Assembly: GCA_003142255.1 (NCBI GenBank) | Contig: PLLO01000005.1 | Span: forward strand, 36,935-100,934 | DNA from: Bacteroidales bacterium | GTDB taxonomy: Bacteria; Bacteroidota; Bacteroidia; Bacteroidales; VadinHA17 | Length of the DNA stretch: 64,000 nucleotides | Direction: 5' to 3' | Shown here: positions 41,149 to 49,304 of the stretch, piece after piece | Position numbering within the stretch: the first letter of the stretch is position 1 | Layout of the letters: the number at the start of each line of letters is the position of its first letter | Made by a program: the position numbers and the translations under genes | The notes under the pieces: model-generated | Seen by the model: only the letters and a program-made list of their open reading frames with translations | What the model was told of the DNA's origin: nothing | Database searches by the model: none

Positions 41149-42122
41149 CAGGTAAAAGATGCTGTATTATATTTAACCAACCGCTCGAGAACGCGCTACC
41201 GGATGAACTGGACGTACTGGACCAAGTGGAATGGATTGAGAAAAACATGCTTGAACTTGGCATAAAGACTTACAGAAAAGGAATTACTGCTGATTTTATG
41301 AACGAGGTCGCTGCTCTTGCGGCAAACAGAAAAGATTATGATTTTGTTTTTAACCTCGTTGAATCTATAAATAATAAAGGAGAGCTTTGCTATTTCGTGC
41401 CGGCACTTCTGAATATGTACTCCATCCCCTATTCGGGGAACCCTGTGGAGGCAATGTTTATCACAACCAGCAAAGCTCTTACAAGCAAAACACTTAAAGG
41501 TGCAGGTATAAATAACCCGGGAGGTTACTCCCCATCGGAATACTCCAGGCTGGTACCAGGGAACCAGTATATCATAAAGCCGGTCTGGGAAGACGGCTCA
41601 CTTGGAATCACAGGTGAATCTGTTTTTACCTTTACTCCGGAATATGAGCAGAAACTTAAAACATATAAGGATACTCACTGGTTGATCGAAGATTTTATCG
41701 ATGGTAGGGAATTCAACATAAGCGTTCTTCCGGGCGAAAACGGTCCTGAGGTAATGCCACCGGCAGAGATGGTATTCCATAATTTCAAACATGGCATGCC
41801 GAAGATTGTAGATTTCCGGGCAAAATGGGAAGAAGGTACCTTTGAGTATGAAAATACTATAAGGAATTTCCCGGGAAATGATCTCAACCCGGAACTGAAA
41901 GAGCGAATAATGTCAGCTGCATTAAAGTGCTGGTATGTATTTGGATTGAAAGGATATGCAAGGGTAGATATGAGGATAGATAAAAACGATAACCCTTATG
42001 TTATAGAGGTAAACGCAAATCCTTGTCTTTCACCCGACAGCGGACTTGTGGCTGCAACGGAGGCTGCAGGGCTTCCTTTCACTGTCGTCCTTCAGAGGAT
42101 AATCAACGACCTAAACTTATAA
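41145..42122 (+). CDS. D-Ala-D-Ala-ligase-like ATP-grasp enzyme (paralogue 2)
   Basis: A 325-residue paralogue of the preceding gene: FVFNLVESINNKGEL in the substrate loop, IKPVWEDGSLGI in the ATP loop, LIEDFIDGREFNISVLPG, and RVDMRIDKNDNPYVIEVNA with the closing CLSPDSGL, which is closer to true Ddl than paralogue 1. Sequence differences from paralogue 1 in the substrate loops suggest each adds a different building block. It is translationally coupled upstream and lies 4 bases before the GNAT gene. Confidence 0.85.
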   Translation: MTGKRCCIIFNQPLENALPDELDVLDQVEWIEKNMLELGIKTYRKGITADFMNEVAALAANRKDYDFVFNLVESINNKGELCYFVPALLNMYSIPYSGNPVEAMFITTSKALTSKTLKGAGINNPGGYSPSEYSRLVPGNQYIIKPVWEDGSLGITGESVFTFTPEYEQKLKTYKDTHWLIEDFIDGREFNISVLPGENGPEVMPPAEMVFHNFKHGMPKIVDFRAKWEEGTFEYENTIRNFPGNDLNPELKERIMSAALKCWYVFGLKGYARVDMRIDKNDNPYVIEVNANPCLSPDSGLVAATEAAGLPFTVVLQRIINDLNL

Positions 42123-42126
42123 TTAT

Positions 42127-42606
42127 ATGGAAAAAATTTCAGCAGGTATAAAACCGGAAGAGAGAAAGCGCGTTGAAGAGATATTAAGGTCAACAGACTT
42201 TTTTTATGATTTCGAGATCGATACTGCACTAGAGATTGCAGATGAGACGATCGCTAAAGGAATGGAAAAAAGCGGTTATTACTGGCTTAAGGTAACTGAT
42301 GATGATGGTATAGTGGCTTTTGCAAATTATGGCAAAAATGCTTTCTCAACCCACTCATGGGAATTATACTGGATTGCCGTTCACAATAATGCCAGGCATA
42401 AGAAACTGGGAAGTGCTCTTCTTAAAGCTGTCGAAGACGATGTGCGAAAGCATAAAGGAAAAATCCTCTGGATTGAAACATCAGGCCGGCCCAAATATGC
42501 TGCAACTGAAGCCTACTATCAGCGTAACGGATATGAACTGGCAGCAAGCCTGAAGGAATTCTACGGACCTGGTGATCCTAAGCAGGTGTACGTCAAGACA
42601 TTGTAG
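42127..42606 (+). CDS. GNAT-family N-acetyltransferase
   Basis: A 159-residue acyltransferase with the GNAT core: YWIAVHNNARHKKLGSALLK is the strand 4 and acetyl-CoA pyrophosphate loop (R/Q-x-x-G-x-G/A form), and ATEAYYQRNGYE is the family C-terminal motif B. It probably acetylates an amine of the cassette product or a pathway intermediate such as beta-lysine. It is shorter than AblB and not clearly that enzyme. Last gene of the cassette; convergent with the CYTH gene. Confidence 0.83.
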   Translation: MEKISAGIKPEERKRVEEILRSTDFFYDFEIDTALEIADETIAKGMEKSGYYWLKVTDDDGIVAFANYGKNAFSTHSWELYWIAVHNNARHKKLGSALLKAVEDDVRKHKGKILWIETSGRPKYAATEAYYQRNGYELAASLKEFYGPGDPKQVYVKTL

Positions 42607-42636
42607 CACTCTGCATCCCTTTTTAAGAAAACAGAT

Positions 42637-43086
42637 CTATTTTATAAGATTGGCATTGTAATATTCAGGTCTGCCAGTCACTTCCTCGCCAAGCCATGAG
42701 GGCTTATCAAATTCCTCATTTTCATCAGAGAGCTCAATCTCGGCAATTATGAGACCCTCATTTTTGCCATGGAAGACATCGACTTCATATTTGTGATTGC
42801 CTGAAGGAATTATATATCGGGTCTTTTCTATAACGCCAGGCAGGCAAATTTTCATCATTTCACGGGCATCTTTAACCGGAATCCTGAATTCCCACTCGTT
42901 ACGCGAGATAGATTTCCCTTCCGGTCTGCTCTTTATGGTCATGAATGCCTCGTCGCCATATATTCTAAGACGTATTGTTTTTTCGCTATCAATTGAGATA
43001 TATCTCTGGATGATATCTATCTTCTTCACGGCCAGGCTAATGAATTCACCACTAACAAGAAACTTGCGTTCTGTCTCGGTTGCCAT
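42637..43086 (-). CDS. CYTH-domain protein (triphosphate tunnel fold)
   Basis: A 149-residue protein with the CYTH motif ExExK at the N-terminus (ETERKF: E4, E6, K8), then RLRIYGDEAFMTIKS and NEWEFRIP, and IIAEIELSDENE, which supply the basic and acidic tunnel residues. Bacterial members of this size are usually inorganic triphosphatases; a few are class IV adenylate cyclases. The same fold is seen in the VTC protein in this window, though the two are not linked in position. Confidence 0.88.
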   Translation of the reverse strand: MATETERKFLVSGEFISLAVKKIDIIQRYISIDSEKTIRLRIYGDEAFMTIKSRPEGKSISRNEWEFRIPVKDAREMMKICLPGVIEKTRYIIPSGNHKYEVDVFHGKNEGLIIAEIELSDENEEFDKPSWLGEEVTGRPEYYNANLIK

Positions 43087-43212
43087 TTTTTTTTTAAAGA
43101 TAACAATAAACAGAAGTAGTACCTAAGAACAAAAGAGTCGATTAACCCATCTTCCCCGGCTCGCTCTATTTTATTAACTTGTTGCAACTTAAGAATAAAA
43201 TATTTAGTCATA

Positions 43213-43241
43213 CAAAAATAATAGTCCAGGCATAAAGTCAA
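43213..43241 (-). promoter_or_regulatory. Possible promoter of the CYTH gene
   Basis: On the minus strand TATTTTTG (43220-43213) fits TAnnTTTG and TTG (43241-43239) lies 18 bases upstream. The leader would be about 120 bases. Confidence 0.35.
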
Positions 43242-43360
43242 GGGGGTTTGTCAAAATGTTGATACCGTTGGTGTAATACATTTTAATGGGACTTTTTTTT
43301 TTCGTAACTTTTCGTTTTTGACCTAGTTACTTATTATTAAACAATAAATAACCTGCTCAT

Positions 43361-45853
43361 ATGAAAACAAGATTCCTCCTTTCATTTTTGATTTTTACCT
43401 GCTTTTATCTTACAGGTATTTCCCAAGTTCCAAAAGGATTCAATTACCAGGCTATTGCCAGAAATAGCAACGGTGTTGTGCTTGTCAATCAGTCGCTTCC
43501 TGTTAAAATTGATATTCAGACATTAATTACAGGAGGCACTATATTATACGAAGAGTCCTTTCCATCTGTCACTTCAAACTCAAACGGTTTGATTTCCCTT
43601 GTTGTAGGGACGGGAACCAAAACTGGAGGAACTGCTGCCTCTTTTTCCGCGATTGACTGGAATCAGACACTATTCCTGAAAACGTCCATACAATATCCGG
43701 GGAGCGACTGGACTGTAATGGGTACAAGCCAGATATGGTCGACGCCTTATTCACTTATCGCTGACAAGGCAAATGGTGTTAACACCGGAACCAAGTTGTC
43801 AGTGACCAGTGCAAATGATGCAGGCACAGATGCTCTTTTTGAAGTTAAGAGGGCAGACGGGCAGACAGTATTTGCCGTCTATCCCAACGCTGTAAATGTT
43901 TATGTTCCGAAAAGCACATTCAAAGGCGTTAAAGGAGGATTTTCAGTCGGCGGTTATGACGGATCAAAAGCCGGCAGTCCAACCACCGTCCAGAATTATT
44001 TAACTGTATCTCCCGACAGTGTCAGAATTTATATTGACCCTAATCCAACGGGCGCTAAAGGTGTTAAAGGAGGTTTCTCTGTCGGAGGCTATGATGAGTC
44101 CAAAGGATTCAATTCAATGTATTTTAATCTTACAAATTACGGCACCGTCAATAAAGTTGCCTCTTCTTCACAGGTTCTCTGGTATCCGAATAAAAATGCA
44201 TTTCTTGCAGGGAATATCCATATCGGGAGTATCGACAGCGTGGGAATAAATTCAACTGCTCTTGGTTACAATTCGATTGCGATGGGCAATTATTCTCAGG
44301 CTTTTGGTTACAAAACCAAAGCATTGGGCGATTATTCCACAGCAATCGGAGAAAATTCGGTTGCGGGATCCAAAACTTCACCGATCGCAAACAATGCTTT
44401 TGCTTTTGGTAACGGATCAAAAGCCACTGGAGATGACTCCTATGCACTTGGTTCACATTCTATTGCATCGGGTTACAGATCATTCGCATTTGGTTACGCT
44501 TCACAGGCAACAAACACCAACGCACTTGCATTGGGCAATGGATCAGGTGCAACAGGAGTTAATTCAACCGCAGTCGGATATCAATCAACAGCGAACGGGG
44601 ATCTTTCATTGGCCATAGGATCATATTATAGTTATACTTACTCTCTTCTTCCATATTTTGCGACGGGGAAGGGCGATTCTGGAGATACTAAAGGTGATTT
44701 TATAATACGTCTTCCTGTTATTAAACCTCTTTTCAAAACAATCACATTTAGCAGAGCCAATATTGCTAATGGTAAGTACTCGATGTCGATTGGGAATGGT
44801 AATTTGTCAAATAACGGAGGTATGGCTGTAGGATCAAATAATGATGCGACTGCATTTGGTGCTGTTGCAATAGGAGTCTCAAACAAAGCAGTCAATACAA
44901 ATACTTATGCTGCTGGTTACAATAATCTGGCTACCGGATTTTATGCCACAGCGTTTGGGAATAACACATATTCAAGATCTTACGGTTCATTTGTGATAGG
45001 TCAATATAATGAAATTGCAGGTGACTCAACACAATGGGTAAGCACTGATCCTGTTTTCGTTGTTGGAAATGGATTGAACAGTACTGACAGGTCAAATGCT
45101 GTGACTCTATATAAAAACGGACGTTCGATCTTCGAGGGTGAACATGCTAATATAAGCCTTAATGATAAACAAACCATGAGAATATACGTTCCAAGATTAG
45201 GCTTTCTTACCACAACGTCGGTATATGGAATTAAATCTTATGTTAACAGATCTGATGCAAGCGTAAATTATTATTACAGCGGCTATTTCTACAATACCGG
45301 AACTTCCGGGACATATATGGGACTTTATGCGGATGTAATTAATACGGATAACCTTAACGGAACCCCAATGGATGTTGCAGAATACTACAAAGACTCCAAT
45401 GCAAATACTGAACCCGGTGATGTAGTAATTGCTGATGAGAAGAATAAAGAGAGTGTTATAAAGTCTTCAAAGGCTTATCAAACCAGCGTTTTAGGCGTCA
45501 TATCCACTAAACCTTTTATTGTTATGGGGACAGAAATGTTGGCAGATAAAAAATCTTCAAAGACCAGTGATGGAGGTACTGCAACACAGCTGGCATTAAA
45601 CGGACGCGTTCCGGTTAAGGTATCCGGTGAAAACGGCGATATCAAACCAGGCGATTATCTTACCTCGTCATCAAAACCTGGCTTTGCAATGAAATGGACC
45701 CTTCTCGATGTCAATGCTGCAAAAGACTTTGATGAACTGAAGAAGATCCTTTCAGAGAACGAAAAAAGGCGCAATGCAATAATAGGAAAGGCCGTTGAAA
45801 GTTTCTCGGGAAGCGGAACAGGGAAGATTATGGTTCTGATTTCCCTTCAATAG
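43361..45853 (+). CDS. Large secreted surface protein with YadA-like head repeats
   Basis: An 830-residue exported protein. Signal peptide ends near TGISQ, followed by the Bacteroidota start module GFNYQAIARNSNGVVLVNQS and a repeat of VKGGFSVGGYD. Two blocks of about 14-residue trimeric-adhesin head repeats (NSTALGYNSIAMGNYSQAFG; residues about 305-420 and 475-555) follow. The C-terminal part (DVAEYYKDSN, EPGDVVIADEKN, VLGVISTKP, GRVPVKVSGENGDIKPGDYL) resembles a domain of self-processing or surface proteins. There is no outer-membrane anchor barrel, so it is not a classical trimeric autotransporter. Secretion route unknown. Confidence 0.75.
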   Translation: MKTRFLLSFLIFTCFYLTGISQVPKGFNYQAIARNSNGVVLVNQSLPVKIDIQTLITGGTILYEESFPSVTSNSNGLISLVVGTGTKTGGTAASFSAIDWNQTLFLKTSIQYPGSDWTVMGTSQIWSTPYSLIADKANGVNTGTKLSVTSANDAGTDALFEVKRADGQTVFAVYPNAVNVYVPKSTFKGVKGGFSVGGYDGSKAGSPTTVQNYLTVSPDSVRIYIDPNPTGAKGVKGGFSVGGYDESKGFNSMYFNLTNYGTVNKVASSSQVLWYPNKNAFLAGNIHIGSIDSVGINSTALGYNSIAMGNYSQAFGYKTKALGDYSTAIGENSVAGSKTSPIANNAFAFGNGSKATGDDSYALGSHSIASGYRSFAFGYASQATNTNALALGNGSGATGVNSTAVGYQSTANGDLSLAIGSYYSYTYSLLPYFATGKGDSGDTKGDFIIRLPVIKPLFKTITFSRANIANGKYSMSIGNGNLSNNGGMAVGSNNDATAFGAVAIGVSNKAVNTNTYAAGYNNLATGFYATAFGNNTYSRSYGSFVIGQYNEIAGDSTQWVSTDPVFVVGNGLNSTDRSNAVTLYKNGRSIFEGEHANISLNDKQTMRIYVPRLGFLTTTSVYGIKSYVNRSDASVNYYYSGYFYNTGTSGTYMGLYADVINTDNLNGTPMDVAEYYKDSNANTEPGDVVIADEKNKESVIKSSKAYQTSVLGVISTKPFIVMGTEMLADKKSSKTSDGGTATQLALNGRVPVKVSGENGDIKPGDYLTSSSKPGFAMKWTLLDVNAAKDFDELKKILSENEKRRNAIIGKAVESFSGSGTGKIMVLISLQ

Positions 45854-45880
45854 AGCAATATATTATTTTGATATTAAAGG

Positions 45881-45908
45881 AACCGTTCCCTCCCGGAACG
45901 GTTTTTTT
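45881..45908 (+). terminator. Strong terminator after the surface-protein gene
   Basis: Perfect 9-bp stem AACCGTTCC/GGAACGGTT with loop CTCCC and a following T-run. It lies 27 bases after the stop. Confidence 0.93.
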
Positions 45909-46083
45909 ATTGTTAATGTTTATAAATATTTTAAAGAATATTCTAAATAAATAACGCTAATTGTTGCTTTTTTAGTAAATTTATCACCAATAACATCTTA
46001 GTTCTGATTATTATTAAGATGTTAGCACAGCTGCTTTTGATCAACAGGAGTAGTTTTAGTTTAGGTGTGAGGGTGATTTGGTA

Positions 46084-46119
46084 AAACGTGACTGCCGGAT
46101 TTTTCCGGCAGTTACGTTT
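46084..46119. ncRNA. 16-bp hairpin in the gap before ung, possible small RNA or terminator
   Basis: AAACGTGACTGCCGGA pairs with TCCGGCAGTTACGTTT (15 Watson-Crick pairs, one G-T) around a TTTT loop. It is 180 bases after the previous terminator and 87 before ung, so it is not part of a known gene. No T-run follows. The element may be the end of an unrecognised small RNA beginning around 45960-46020. Confidence 0.35.
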
Positions 46120-46205
46120 AATATACCTCCGGCAGAATTATATTTTTTATGATTATTTTGCAGTACGGTAATTAATACCGGAACTATCGTCTCTATTCTT
46201 GTTTT

Positions 46206-46871
46206 ATGGAGGTAAAAATTGAATCAGGCTGGGGCTCTAAGCTTAAAAACGAGTTTGAGGAAGAATACTTTTCAAGGCTTTCTGATTTTGTACGCGAGGA
46301 ATACAGGACTAAAGCTATCTACCCTCCGGGAGGTTTGATATTCAATGCCTTTAACCTCTGTCCATTCGATAGGGTAAAAGCAGTCATTATAGGTCAGGAC
46401 CCATATCATGGGCCCGGACAAGCTCATGGATTATGCTTTTCAGTCAGGGAAGGAATAGATTTTCCTCCAAGCCTCATTAATATTTTTAAAGAGATTGAAT
46501 CGGACCTTGGATATAAACCGGCAATGTCAGGCAATCTTCAACGATGGGCTTCTCAGGGTGTCCTATTGCTCAATGCTACTCTCACAGTAAGGGCTCATGC
46601 TGCCGGCTCACACCAGGGAAAGGGATGGGAACAATTTACTGATGCTGTTATCGGCATCCTTAACCGCGATAAAGATAATCTGGTATTTTTCCTCTGGGGA
46701 GCTTATGCCCAGAAGAAAGGAGGAACAATTGACAGGTCAAGGCACCTTGTGCTTGAATCGGTTCATCCCTCTCCTCTTTCTGCTTCTAAGGGATTCTTTG
46801 GAAACAAGCACTTCAGCAAATGCAACAATTACCTTTCTGAAAAGGGAATTGAGCCGATAAACTGGAGATAA
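46206..46871 (+). CDS. ung: Uracil-DNA glycosylase (family 1)
   Basis: A 221-residue cytosolic enzyme that removes uracil from DNA. Motif A is VIIGQDPYHGPGQAHG with the catalytic Asp; motif B is ESVHPSPLSASKGFFG. GVLLLNATLTVR gives the uracil-specificity region. Length and order match E. coli Ung. It ends one base before the convergent trans-sulfuration gene. Confidence 0.97.
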   Translation: MEVKIESGWGSKLKNEFEEEYFSRLSDFVREEYRTKAIYPPGGLIFNAFNLCPFDRVKAVIIGQDPYHGPGQAHGLCFSVREGIDFPPSLINIFKEIESDLGYKPAMSGNLQRWASQGVLLLNATLTVRAHAAGSHQGKGWEQFTDAVIGILNRDKDNLVFFLWGAYAQKKGGTIDRSRHLVLESVHPSPLSASKGFFGNKHFSKCNNYLSEKGIEPINWR

Positions 46872-46872
46872 T

Positions 46873-48048
46873 TTATTTAATTGATTTCAGAGCTGTTATT
46901 ATTGTAGACAAAAGCTCATCTGTATCCTCAAAGCCGGCAGATAGTCTTATCATTCCGGGTTCAGGATACTTTGCTCCCCATACTGCTTCAACAGGCATTA
47001 AAATTGTGTGCGGATCACCAAGGGTGGGAATAAGCTTAATGCTATCAGAGACTGCCTTAATGAAGCGATCCCTTCTGTTTTTCTTTTCAACTCTGTTGCT
47101 GCCGGCAAAATCAAAGGTGACCATCCCTCCGAAGCCTTTATCTCCAAACAGCTTCAGAGCCTCTTTATGAGTAGAATGCCCTTTGAGTCCCGGATACCAC
47201 ACTTTACTGACCTTTTCTGATCTTTCCAGAATCTCAGCAACCATGGAAGCATTAAAGCATTGCTGCCTGAACCTCAGGTTGAAAGTCTGGATCTGTGTGT
47301 GCAGCCTGTAAGCATCATCTGCCGATATCATATGCCCTGCGAACTTCCTGTATTCAATTGCGGCTTTCATAATAGCATTATTGTTTCCGCAAAGTACGCC
47401 GGCAGTAAGATTTCCATGTCCTGAAAAATACTTGGTTGCACTGTGAATGACAATATCGGCACCGCTTATCAGGGGTTTCCACAGATAAGGAGTTGCAAAG
47501 GTATTGTCAACAATGATCTTTGCTCCGTATTTTTTTGCAATCTTAATTACGGCTTCAGCATCAGGAACGATCAGCATGGGGTTTGAGATTGCCTCAATGT
47601 ACACTATCTCAGGCCTGAGCTTCTTAATTAACAGCTCAAAAGCCCTGAGGTCGTACTTATCATTTACCGGTACAAAACTATGAATATCCAGTCCTCGGCG
47701 CTTTCTGAGGACATTTTCAGCATAAGAGATTGTACCGCCATATATTTCACTGAAAAAGAGCCAGGGCTTTACTTTATTCCCAACCTGGAAGATTGAAAAA
47801 GCAACGTCGATTGCTGACATGCCCGATTGAGTAAGAAGAGCCCATTTTGAGCCTTCAAGGCGCATTATCTCCTTTTCAGCAGCGACAACAGTGGGGTTCC
47901 TGTACCTTGAATAAATATATAATTCGGGTTCATGCTCATTTTTTGTCTCCGCGGCAAATGCCTTTGAAGTTGTTTCGGCATCTGTCAATTCAAATCCGGC
48001 GTCCCTGAATATTGGAATACGAGCGCTATTGATCATCTTCTTTTTCAT
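46873..48048 (-). CDS. PLP-dependent trans-sulfuration enzyme (Cys/Met metabolism)
   Basis: A 391-residue member of the cystathionine gamma-synthase/methionine gamma-lyase group. The PLP lysine is in SATKYFSGHGNL; YSRYRNPTV and TQSGMSAIDVAF form the cofactor cradle; VDNTFATPY carries the pyridine-binding Asp. The exact reaction (gamma-synthase, gamma-lyase or sulfhydrylase) is not decided by these motifs. Its ATG overlaps the stop of the small lipoprotein gene upstream by 4 bases. Confidence 0.9.
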   Translation of the reverse strand: MKKKMINSARIPIFRDAGFELTDAETTSKAFAAETKNEHEPELYIYSRYRNPTVVAAEKEIMRLEGSKWALLTQSGMSAIDVAFSIFQVGNKVKPWLFFSEIYGGTISYAENVLRKRRGLDIHSFVPVNDKYDLRAFELLIKKLRPEIVYIEAISNPMLIVPDAEAVIKIAKKYGAKIIVDNTFATPYLWKPLISGADIVIHSATKYFSGHGNLTAGVLCGNNNAIMKAAIEYRKFAGHMISADDAYRLHTQIQTFNLRFRQQCFNASMVAEILERSEKVSKVWYPGLKGHSTHKEALKLFGDKGFGGMVTFDFAGSNRVEKKNRRDRFIKAVSDSIKLIPTLGDPHTILMPVEAVWGAKYPEPGMIRLSAGFEDTDELLSTIITALKSIK

Positions 48049-48464
48049 AAGCTGTCAATAGGCGCTTCGTCAATATAATTGCTGATTTCAAGCAGCTTGC
48101 TTGTCTCATTTTTGATATAGACTTCATAGGTTATTTTGTCCTGCCCTATATATGTCCAGTATGTGCTATTTATTGGTCCGGTTGAAAATGTTTCACCATT
48201 AATTTTAGCAGATATTTCTGCTCTGTAAAATGCTATTGCGAAACGTTTATATTGAGATACTTGTCCCGGAGCAATGGAACCAAGGTTCTTAATGTTTCCT
48301 GTTGTGTCTTTGCCTCCGGCGGATTTGACAATTACGTCAGTGAAAGTATAAGTGCTCTGCACATTCCGCACCCGGATATCTGTAGGGCCTTCAGACGAGA
48401 ATTTTGTTTTCTTGCAGGCAACAAGGAAAATAGCTATAATAAAAATGAAGACAACTTTTTTCAT
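48045..48464 (-). CDS. Hypothetical lipoprotein (139 aa)
   Basis: A signal peptide with lipobox (IFLVACKKT) is followed by about 120 residues of likely beta structure (TDIRVRNVQSTYTFTDVIVK, GSIAPGQVSQYKRF, ITYEVYIKNETSKL). The GxxxPGxxSxYK pattern recalls small Ig-like lipoproteins of Bacteroidota. No function is known. It is translationally coupled (ATGA) to the trans-sulfuration gene. Confidence 0.65.
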   Translation of the reverse strand: MKKVVFIFIIAIFLVACKKTKFSSEGPTDIRVRNVQSTYTFTDVIVKSAGGKDTTGNIKNLGSIAPGQVSQYKRFAIAFYRAEISAKINGETFSTGPINSTYWTYIGQDKITYEVYIKNETSKLLEISNYIDEAPIDSL

Positions 48465-48530
48465 AGCAGGAAAGGATTAGTTGGTTTACTTATAACTGAC
48501 CTTAAATATAATAAAAAAGTTGCAGGAACA

Positions 48531-49301
48531 TTATATTATCTGGATGCTTCCAGCCGGCACCCATCCTTTGTTGCCATCAGAAAGCCTTATCTCGTACCAT
48601 TCACCAACCTTCTCACCTGTGCTCACCTTTGTTCCTTCATGAAGCACAAAAAGATCAGTCCCGCTGTTATCGGGCGAGCTTTTGCCGCTGATCTGAGGGC
48701 TGAATATAATGGCTTTATGGCTATTGTGCACCATCTGCCTGTTCATGGCCGAAAATGCAAGTGAGGAAAGCGAAATAATCATCAACAGAAGGGCCAGCCA
48801 GAATCCAAGTACCTTGAACTTGTATTTTGAAGAATAAAAATATAGTGACAGAAAAATCAGACACAATATGAAAGCTGAAATGCCGATCCTAGCCCAGGCA
48901 TTGGTCGATAAAGAGAGTGCCAGAAATCCAAACCATCTGACAAAAAAGAGCTCAGGGATTTCGTCAAATCGATCAACAATAAGTGTTCTTGCAATCTGGA
49001 GGTTATAATTAATATCCTCATCGGCAGGTTTCAGAAGATGTGCTCTCTCAAAGAACAGGATTGCTCCCGGAATATTATTCAGCTTGAAATATGCGTTGCC
49101 GATATTATATTCAAGTTCGGCTGATCTGTAGCCGGTGTTGTAAAGATCAATCCATTGTTCCATGGCTTTATCAAAGTTGCCGGAGGAAAAGAGACCGACC
49201 CCCTGCCTGAATTTCTCATTTTTTGCATTCTGAGAGAATGCATCATGGTAAAATAGCTGCAGGACAAGAAGAAACGATAGTGCAATTATTCTTGATTTCA
49301 T
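48531..49301 (-). CDS. batE: BatE: TPR and SH3-domain membrane protein
   Basis: A 256-residue protein with a signal peptide, about two TPR units (residues 30-100: GNFDKAMEQWIDLYNTGYRS, YNIGNAYFKLNNIPGAI), two membrane helices (about 125-180) and a C-terminal SH3-like domain (LHEGTKVSTGEKVGEWYEIR, GNKGWVPAGSIQII). This layout is BatE of the aerotolerance operon. It is the last gene of the Bat run, 3 bases after batD. Confidence 0.88.
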   Translation of the reverse strand: MKSRIIALSFLLVLQLFYHDAFSQNAKNEKFRQGVGLFSSGNFDKAMEQWIDLYNTGYRSAELEYNIGNAYFKLNNIPGAILFFERAHLLKPADEDINYNLQIARTLIVDRFDEIPELFFVRWFGFLALSLSTNAWARIGISAFILCLIFLSLYFYSSKYKFKVLGFWLALLLMIISLSSLAFSAMNRQMVHNSHKAIIFSPQISGKSSPDNSGTDLFVLHEGTKVSTGEKVGEWYEIRLSDGNKGWVPAGSIQII

Positions 49302-49304
49302 CTT

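Noticed and set aside
43901..44110. VKGGFSVGGYD repeat as a possible phage tail or CRISPR-like repeat
   Set aside because: Only two in-frame copies within a protein-coding repeat; no spacer structure and no phage genes around.
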